Of a DNA stretch of 10,274 nt, positions 6,121-10,274 are shown piece by piece (the first letter of the stretch is position 1; every line of letters starts with the position of its first letter). The DNA comes from JBOGWA01 sp050693155 (lineage in GTDB: Bacteria > Actinomycetota > UBA4738 > CALAEC01): positions 1-10,274 of the forward strand of contig JBOGWA010000104.1 of NCBI GenBank assembly GCA_050693155.1. Reading direction: 5' to 3'. The notes below the pieces were generated by a model. It was given only the letters and a program-made list of their open reading frames with translations. It was not told the origin of the DNA and did not search any database. The translations under genes were made by a program, and so were the position numbers.

Positions 6121-8485
6121 AGAAATTCGATGGGAACGTGACTTGCCAGGCGCTCCGACCAAACGTCGCCGCGTAGAGCGTGCTGGTGGGTTTGTGCCAC
6201 CTGAGCTCGTGGATCGGGGCCAGCGGAAGGTTGTCTCCCACTCGAAACCAGTTGGCGCCCAGGTCGTGGCTCAGGAACACGCCGAAGTCGCTCGCCACAA
6301 CGAGGTCGTGACCGATCACGTTCACGTCGTTGATCGGCGCCTTCGGAAGGTTGCCGGTGATGTCGTCCCAGGTCACTCCTCCGTCGGTCGTGCGGAGGAT
6401 GTACGCCGCGTCGTCCCCCTGTCGGAATCCCGAATAGGTCACGTAGGCGACGTCGGGGTTCCGCGGATCCGCCTGGACGCGCGTGACCCACGCCGTCGGA
6501 AGATCGGGGTCGGACGCCTGCGTCCAGGTCGTCCCTCCGGTCCACGTGTACCAGAGGTTGCCGTCGTCGGTTCCGACGTAGAGGACGCCGGTGTCGCTCG
6601 GGGTCGGGCCAATCGTGGTGATCGTGCCGAAGTTGATGAAGAGAGGGTTCGTCTCCCGGCCCGGCCCATTCGAGAGATCGGGGCTGATCGGGATCCAGGT
6701 TCCCGCGTCGTCGTCGGAGCGGCTGAGGATCTCCCCGCCTGAGTACAGCGTCGATGGATTCACGGGGTCGAACTCGATCGGTGTGAGCCAGTTCTTCCGC
6801 GAGGAAACGACCTTTTCGCCGAAGGACTCGGTGTTCCCTCCCGCGTTGTACGAGACGTAGCAGTCCCCGTACTGAAGACATCCGTACACGATGTCCTGGT
6901 TCTGCGGGTTGATGGACGCCCGTAGCCCGTCACCGCCGACGTACTGGTTCCAGTACCGGGGCCCGATATTGCCCTCGGCGTCGTAGGAGCGGTTGACGCC
7001 GTTGTCCTGAAGACCGGCGACGAGGCGTTCGGGGCTCTGCTGCCCGACGTCGATCGTGTAGAGCTGGCTCCAGGGCATCACCCTTCCGAACTGCCACGTC
7101 GTCCCGTTGTCGTCCGAGCGGTAGAGGCCGCCGTCGTTCCCGGCGTAGACACGCCCGTCGACCTTCGGGTCCCACGCAACGGCATGCTGATCGACATGCA
7201 TCCCGCCGGACACGCCCCACGTCATTCCGCCGTCCGAGCTCTGCAACAGATCTAGCCCGGCGTGAAAGACGTGGTTCTCGTCCTTCGGGTCGACCCACAT
7301 ACGCCCGAACCACCATCCGTAGACGTAGTTGTTGAGCACGAGCTCGGGGTCGACGATGGGCGTCCATGTGTCGCCGCCGCTCGTCGACTTGAACACCCCC
7401 GCGTACGTACCGCTCTCACCGTTCAAGGTCGCGTAGAGGGTCTGCGGCGCCGTCGGGGCGACCGCGACGCCGATGCGTCCGATCGCTGGGTGCGGCCCGA
7501 AGAACCCGAGGCCGATCCGCTCCCAGGTGTCTCCTCCGTCGCTCGAGCGGTACAGGCCCGATCCGATCCCCGTGTACCGCCGCCGGTCGGGCTCTCGGAG
7601 GTGGTCCCACATCGCCGCGTAGATCCGCTGCGGGTTTGAGGGGTCGATCGCGATGTCGACTGCCCCAGTCGTCGCGTTGTCACCTCGGAGCACGCGCTCC
7701 CACGAGTCCCCCCCGTTCGTCGATCGGAAGAGCCCACGCTGCCCTCCCGGGTTGAACAGGGGCCCGCTCGCTGCGACGAAGATCCGGTCCTCGTTCTTCG
7801 GGTCGATCGCGATCCTGCTGATCCGGCTCGAGCCCGTGAGCCCGATGTTTTCCCAGGTCTCCCCCCGGTCGTAGGACCGGTAGACGCCGAGACCGCCGTA
7901 GGTCATGCTCCCGCCGCCCGGGCCGGTCTCACCGGTTCCCGCGTAGAGGATTCCGCTTCGGGTCATGGCGAGCGCGCCGATCGCCTGCGGCTCGTCGGCC
8001 GGCCACGCCGGCTTGAACGTTCGACCGGCGTTCGTGCTTGTCCACACTCCGCCGCTCGCGGCGGCGACGTAGATCGTGTTTGGAAGGTCCGGATCGACCG
8101 CGATGTCGAGGAGACGGCCTCCGATGTTGGTCGGTCCGACCATCCGCCAACGCAACCGGGACAGCCTCGGGTCCTTCTTCTCGGTGAGCCTGGCGATTCC
8201 GTGCGCCCGAGCAAGCGCCGGGCGGAGCGCGGCGGTCGGGGTGATCTCAGAGCCGTACAGCTGGCGCATGAGGAAGGTGTCGCCCGGCTCCTCCGACTCT
8301 TCTTCCCTGCCCTCGACCTCGAACCGCCCGCCCTCCGTCTCGGCGGCGCCTCGCTGGATGGCTCGCTCGAGATCGGTCGCGCAGGCCTGGAGCGCGAACA
8401 CCGCAAGAAACACGAGCGCGGGGACGAGATGCGGGCGCTTCAGGGTCGGACGTCTCCTCATTGAGGATTGCTCGGGCGTCCGCAT
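6119..8485 (-). CDS. Asp-box (BNR/sortilin VPS10-like) beta-propeller lipoprotein
   Basis: This is a 788-residue exported protein. The N-terminus has a basic region (RRRPTLKRPH), a hydrophobic stretch at 21-34 and the lipobox LQAC with Cys35, indicating a lipid-anchored protein. After a charged linker (about 40-110), the core opens with WRMVGPTNIGGRLLDIAVDP and carries about eleven Asp-box-like motifs (SxDxGxxW), near residues 150, 204, 255, 314, 367, 416, 457, 590, 647, 699 and 739. Some are degenerate, and there is a gap at 465-590. Such repeats close the blades of one or two beta-propellers, as in sortilin VPS10 and GH74 proteins. Without visible catalytic residues I do not call it a glycosidase; it may bind sugars or proteins at the surface. 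The start at 8485 is supported by GAGG eight bases upstream; the Met at residue 9 has no such site. The gene is 15 bp downstream of the aldehyde dehydrogenase stop. Confidence 0.92.
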   Translation of the reverse strand: MRTPEQSSMRRRPTLKRPHLVPALVFLAVFALQACATDLERAIQRGAAETEGGRFEVEGREEESEEPGDTFLMRQLYGSEITPTAALRPALARAHGIARLTEKKDPRLSRLRWRMVGPTNIGGRLLDIAVDPDLPNTIYVAAASGGVWTSTNAGRTFKPAWPADEPQAIGALAMTRSGILYAGTGETGPGGGSMTYGGLGVYRSYDRGETWENIGLTGSSRISRIAIDPKNEDRIFVAASGPLFNPGGQRGLFRSTNGGDSWERVLRGDNATTGAVDIAIDPSNPQRIYAAMWDHLREPDRRRYTGIGSGLYRSSDGGDTWERIGLGFFGPHPAIGRIGVAVAPTAPQTLYATLNGESGTYAGVFKSTSGGDTWTPIVDPELVLNNYVYGWWFGRMWVDPKDENHVFHAGLDLLQSSDGGMTWGVSGGMHVDQHAVAWDPKVDGRVYAGNDGGLYRSDDNGTTWQFGRVMPWSQLYTIDVGQQSPERLVAGLQDNGVNRSYDAEGNIGPRYWNQYVGGDGLRASINPQNQDIVYGCLQYGDCYVSYNAGGNTESFGEKVVSSRKNWLTPIEFDPVNPSTLYSGGEILSRSDDDAGTWIPISPDLSNGPGRETNPLFINFGTITTIGPTPSDTGVLYVGTDDGNLWYTWTGGTTWTQASDPDLPTAWVTRVQADPRNPDVAYVTYSGFRQGDDAAYILRTTDGGVTWDDITGNLPKAPINDVNVIGHDLVVASDFGVFLSHDLGANWFRVGDNLPLAPIHELRWHKPTSTLYAATFGRSAWQVTFPSNF

Positions 8486-8493
8486 TCTAGTCG

Positions 8494-8497
8494 CCTC
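8494..8497 (-). promoter_or_regulatory. Ribosome binding site deciding the propeller-gene start
   Basis: On the minus strand GAGG lies 8 bases before the ATG at 8485. The alternative Met codon at 8461 has no purine-rich site at a suitable distance. The site sits in the 15-bp gap after the aldehyde dehydrogenase stop. Confidence 0.6.
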
Positions 8498-8500
8498 ACC

Positions 8501-9985
8501 CTAGTCGATGCCCTGCGCCTTCTGGACGCGGCCGGAGAAGTCGATGGAGACAGCCTTCCATTCGGTGAACTCGTCGAGCGACTGCGGCCCGGCCTCCCGG
8601 TGGCCATTTCCGGTGTTCTTGAACCCGCCGAAGGGAAGCTGAACCTCGGCCCCGATCGTCGGCGCGTTCGCATAGACCACCCCGAACTCGAGACGCTTGA
8701 TCGCCTTGAACACGTTCGTGATGTCGCGCGTGTAGATGGCGGCCGACAGCCCGTAGCCCGTCGAGTTCGCGATATCGATTGCCTCATCCACATCGGCCGT
8801 GCGGATCAGCCCCGTCACGGGCCCGAAGATCTCCTCCTGCGCGATCCGCATGTCTGGCGTCATCTCGTCGAAGACGGTCGGGTTGATGAAGCTTCCGTTG
8901 GCGTATTCGGGGCCGGACGGCTCATCTCCTCCCGTGAGGAGCACGGCTCCCTCCTCCTGACCTAGCTTGATATAGGAGAGGACACGCTCTTTCTGCTGCT
9001 CGTTGATCACCGGCGCGAGCTCCACCGTGGGGTCCAGACCGTTCCCCACCTTCATCCCCCCCACCCGCTCGAGAAGCCGCTCTCGGAATGGGGCTCGCGC
9101 CTCGTCGTGGACGACGATTCGCGAGGTCGCCGTGCATCGTTGGCCGGACGTTGCGAATGCTCCCCACGCGGCTGCCTCGACCGCAAGATCGAGATCGGCG
9201 TCGGGCATCACGATCAGGCAGTTCTTCGATCCGAGCTCGAGCGAGCATCGCTTCATCAGTCGCCCGCACGTCTCGTTGACGTGGCGGCCGACGTCGAGGG
9301 AGCCGGTGAACGAGATCGCGCGAACGTCCGGGTGCTCGACGAGGGGAGCACCGGCTTCCTCCCCAAACCCCTGGACGAGGTTGAGCACGCCGGCGGGCAG
9401 CCCCACCTCCTCGAACAGACCGACGAAGAGATGGGCGAGCAGCGGCGTGTCCTCGGCGGGCTTGAAGATACTCGTGCAGCCGGCGACGATCGCCGGGGCG
9501 ACCTTCCAGCAGGGGATCGCGATCGGGAAATTCCACGGCGTGATGAGTCCCACCACGCCAACCGGGTGTCGGACCGTCATCGAAAACTTGTTGGGAAGCT
9601 CCGCCGGAACCGTCTGTCCGAAGAAGCGGCGGCCCTCCCCCGCCATGTAGAAGAGGAAGTCGATACCTTCCTGGATGTCGGCGCGGGACTCCTTGAGAGT
9701 CTTCCCCATCTCGCGAGTCATGAGCTCGGCGTATTCCTCCTTCCGTTGCTCGAGCAGCAACCCGACTCGCATCAAGAAGTCGGCTCGCGCCGGCGCCGGC
9801 GTCGCCATCCACTCCGGATACGCGTCCTTCGCCGCGCGAACGGCCCGGTCAATGTCTTCGGCGTTCCCGCGCGGAAACACCCCGAGAACCTCGGAGCGAT
9901 CCGCGGGGTTTGCCGACTCGAACGTCTCGCCCGTCGCGCCCTTCGACCATTCGCCGCCGATGTAGTGGGAGTACTCCTCGACCAT
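8501..9985 (-). CDS. NAD(P)-dependent aldehyde dehydrogenase family protein
   Basis: With the start at 9985 the protein has 494 residues, normal for this superfamily. It oxidises an aldehyde to the acid with NAD(P)+, in the cytoplasm. Motifs are TPWNFP (149-154), the cofactor-contact Lys175 in FKPAEDTP, FTGS (226-229), general-base Glu250 in LELGSKN, nucleophile Cys284 in SGQRCTA, and EEIFGPV (384-390). The Glu motif reads ELGSKN where most members have ELGGKN. KPAEDTP and the PFGGFKNTGNGHREAG ending recall the succinate-semialdehyde and 2,5-dioxovalerate dehydrogenase groups, but the substrate is not decided. An in-frame ATG at 10015 would add ten residues (MGWQRGRGGA). I prefer 9985 because GAGGAGG precedes it closely and the family domain begins there. 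It is followed after 15 bp by the propeller gene, probably in one operon. It ends in TAG. Confidence 0.95.
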   Translation of the reverse strand: MVEEYSHYIGGEWSKGATGETFESANPADRSEVLGVFPRGNAEDIDRAVRAAKDAYPEWMATPAPARADFLMRVGLLLEQRKEEYAELMTREMGKTLKESRADIQEGIDFLFYMAGEGRRFFGQTVPAELPNKFSMTVRHPVGVVGLITPWNFPIAIPCWKVAPAIVAGCTSIFKPAEDTPLLAHLFVGLFEEVGLPAGVLNLVQGFGEEAGAPLVEHPDVRAISFTGSLDVGRHVNETCGRLMKRCSLELGSKNCLIVMPDADLDLAVEAAAWGAFATSGQRCTATSRIVVHDEARAPFRERLLERVGGMKVGNGLDPTVELAPVINEQQKERVLSYIKLGQEEGAVLLTGGDEPSGPEYANGSFINPTVFDEMTPDMRIAQEEIFGPVTGLIRTADVDEAIDIANSTGYGLSAAIYTRDITNVFKAIKRLEFGVVYANAPTIGAEVQLPFGGFKNTGNGHREAGPQSLDEFTEWKAVSIDFSGRVQKAQGID

Positions 9986-9989
9986 CGCC

Positions 9990-9996
9990 CCTCCTC
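9990..9996 (-). promoter_or_regulatory. Ribosome binding site deciding the aldehyde dehydrogenase start
   Basis: On the minus strand GAGGAGG lies 4 bases before the ATG at 9985. The competing ATG at 10015 has only AGG directly abutting it, too close to serve. Confidence 0.7.
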
Positions 9997-10025
9997 GGCC
10001 CCGTTGCCACCCCATCCTAGTTCAG

Positions 10026-10066
10026 CCCCACCCCCGGCCCCCGTTCCGCCCTCCGCCCCCTGTCCC
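10026..10066 (-). other. G-rich tract with G-quadruplex potential in the aldehyde dehydrogenase leader
   Basis: The minus strand carries six G-runs of 3, 5, 3, 5, 5 and 4 bases at 10064-10066, 10056-10060, 10049-10051, 10038-10042, 10031-10035 and 10026-10029. The loops are 3, 4, 6, 2 and 1 bases. This satisfies the usual four-run quadruplex pattern with spare runs. It sits 41-81 bases upstream of the start codon, in the region expected to hold the promoter or 5' leader. GC-rich composition alone can produce such tracts. Confidence 0.5.
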
Positions 10067-10081
10067 GGCCTGGTGAGCCGA

Positions 10082-10209
10082 CGTGGCTTTCTACGGTCGG
10101 GCCGTCGGGGACGGACGCTTTCGGCGTCAGTGCCCCTTGAAACGCTGCCGTCCTTGCTCAGGGATCAGCCTGCCCGCCACCCCTCCCTAGGCCCTCCCCG
10201 AAAGCCACG
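10082..10209. repeat. 128-bp segment bounded by a perfect 10-bp inverted repeat
   Basis: CGTGGCTTTC (10082-10091) and GAAAGCCACG (10200-10209) are exact reverse complements, enclosing 108 bp with no credible gene. Further local stems lie inside: ACGG/CCGT (10093-10096 with 10102-10105), GACGC/GCGTC around TTTCG (10114-10128), and GGGG/CCCC outside that (10107-10110 with 10133-10136). GGTGAG/CTCTCC can extend the outer stem with a mismatch. This could be a structured RNA, a leader of the aldehyde dehydrogenase operon, or a small transposon-like repeat. I recognise no known RNA family and see no target-site duplication. Confidence 0.45.
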
Positions 10210-10230
10210 ATCGCCTCTCCGCGATGCAAC

Positions 10231-10256
10231 CGTGATTGGTGACTCACCGAATCACG
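10231..10256. other. Imperfect palindrome near the right edge
   Basis: CGTGATT (10231-10237) pairs with AATCACG (10250-10256), and GGTG (10238-10241) pairs with CACC (10245-10248). The loop is three bases and a single G at 10249 is bulged. It could be an operator for a dimeric repressor or a terminator hairpin for a gene beyond the window. It is followed by only TTT on the plus strand, so intrinsic termination is not convincing. Confidence 0.5.
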
Positions 10257-10274
10257 TTTGAGGGCGGTTGAGAG

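Noticed and set aside
6119..8485. Sialidase or xyloglucanase activity for the Asp-box protein
   Set aside because: Asp boxes mark propeller blades, not catalysis; I could not identify a sialidase Arg triad or the GH74 catalytic Asp pair.
10082..10209. Cobalamin, c-di-GMP, glycine or other known riboswitch in the right-hand gap
   Set aside because: Fragments such as AAAGCCACG recall some riboswitch cores, but the ordered consensus blocks of these families are absent on both strands.
9107..10261. Long plus-strand open frame (384 codons) opposite the aldehyde dehydrogenase and across the right-hand gap
   Set aside because: It is antisense to a clear enzyme gene, is rich in Arg, Pro and Ser with no recognisable domain, and is typical of shadow frames in high-GC DNA.

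Overview
The window looks like a piece of a high-GC bacterial chromosome, most likely from an uncultivated or poorly studied actinobacterial (Actinomycetota) lineage. The evidence is strong G/C bias at third codon positions, a 'phosphatase'-type protein of a family I know mainly from Streptomyces and relatives, an AcuC-type deacetylase, and a Lys-type pyruvate kinase. Lineage is an inference; there is no rRNA or other marker gene. I see no tRNA, rRNA, CRISPR array, transposase or phage gene.

Layout. On the minus strand, 1-798 is the N-terminal part of a secreted DUF11-repeat protein that runs off the left edge, and 881-1705 is a phosphatase-family protein. Divergent from it on the plus strand are two overlapping short-chain dehydrogenase/reductase (SDR) genes (1802-2572 and 2572-3372). 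They converge, across 33 bp, with a minus-strand block transcribed from the right: an aldehyde dehydrogenase (8501-9985), an Asp-box/sortilin-like beta-propeller lipoprotein (6119-8485), an acuC-like deacetylase (4803-5939) and pyruvate kinase (3406-4803). acuC and pyk overlap by one base (TGATG), as do the two SDR genes, so each pair is probably translationally coupled. The aldehyde dehydrogenase and propeller genes are 15 bp apart and probably form an operon. The last ~290 bp (9986-10274) hold no credible gene but contain G-rich and inverted-repeat structure.

The most interesting non-coding signal is a dispersed intergenic element of about 86-93 bp. Two 97%-identical copies lie in tandem at 5949-6120 and fill the gap between the propeller gene and acuC. 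A diverged copy fills the gap upstream of the first SDR gene (1709-1801). A very short derivative lies between the convergent SDR2 and pyk genes (3375-3406). The full copies share long complementary ends (CCGGGGGCT / AGCCCCCGG), whose differences between copies are G-U compatible in the transcript sense. In both operons the element runs, in the same orientation, right up to the start codon of the first gene. It could be a cis-acting leader RNA or a small non-autonomous repeat that prefers gene boundaries; this window alone cannot decide.

Functionally the genes are a mix: carbonyl/alcohol redox chemistry (two SDRs, one aldehyde dehydrogenase), lower glycolysis plus possible lysine deacetylation (pyk, acuC), and cell-surface or secreted repeat proteins (DUF11, Asp-box propeller). 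Five of the seven complete genes end in TAG; the two TGA stops are the ones inside TGATG overlaps.
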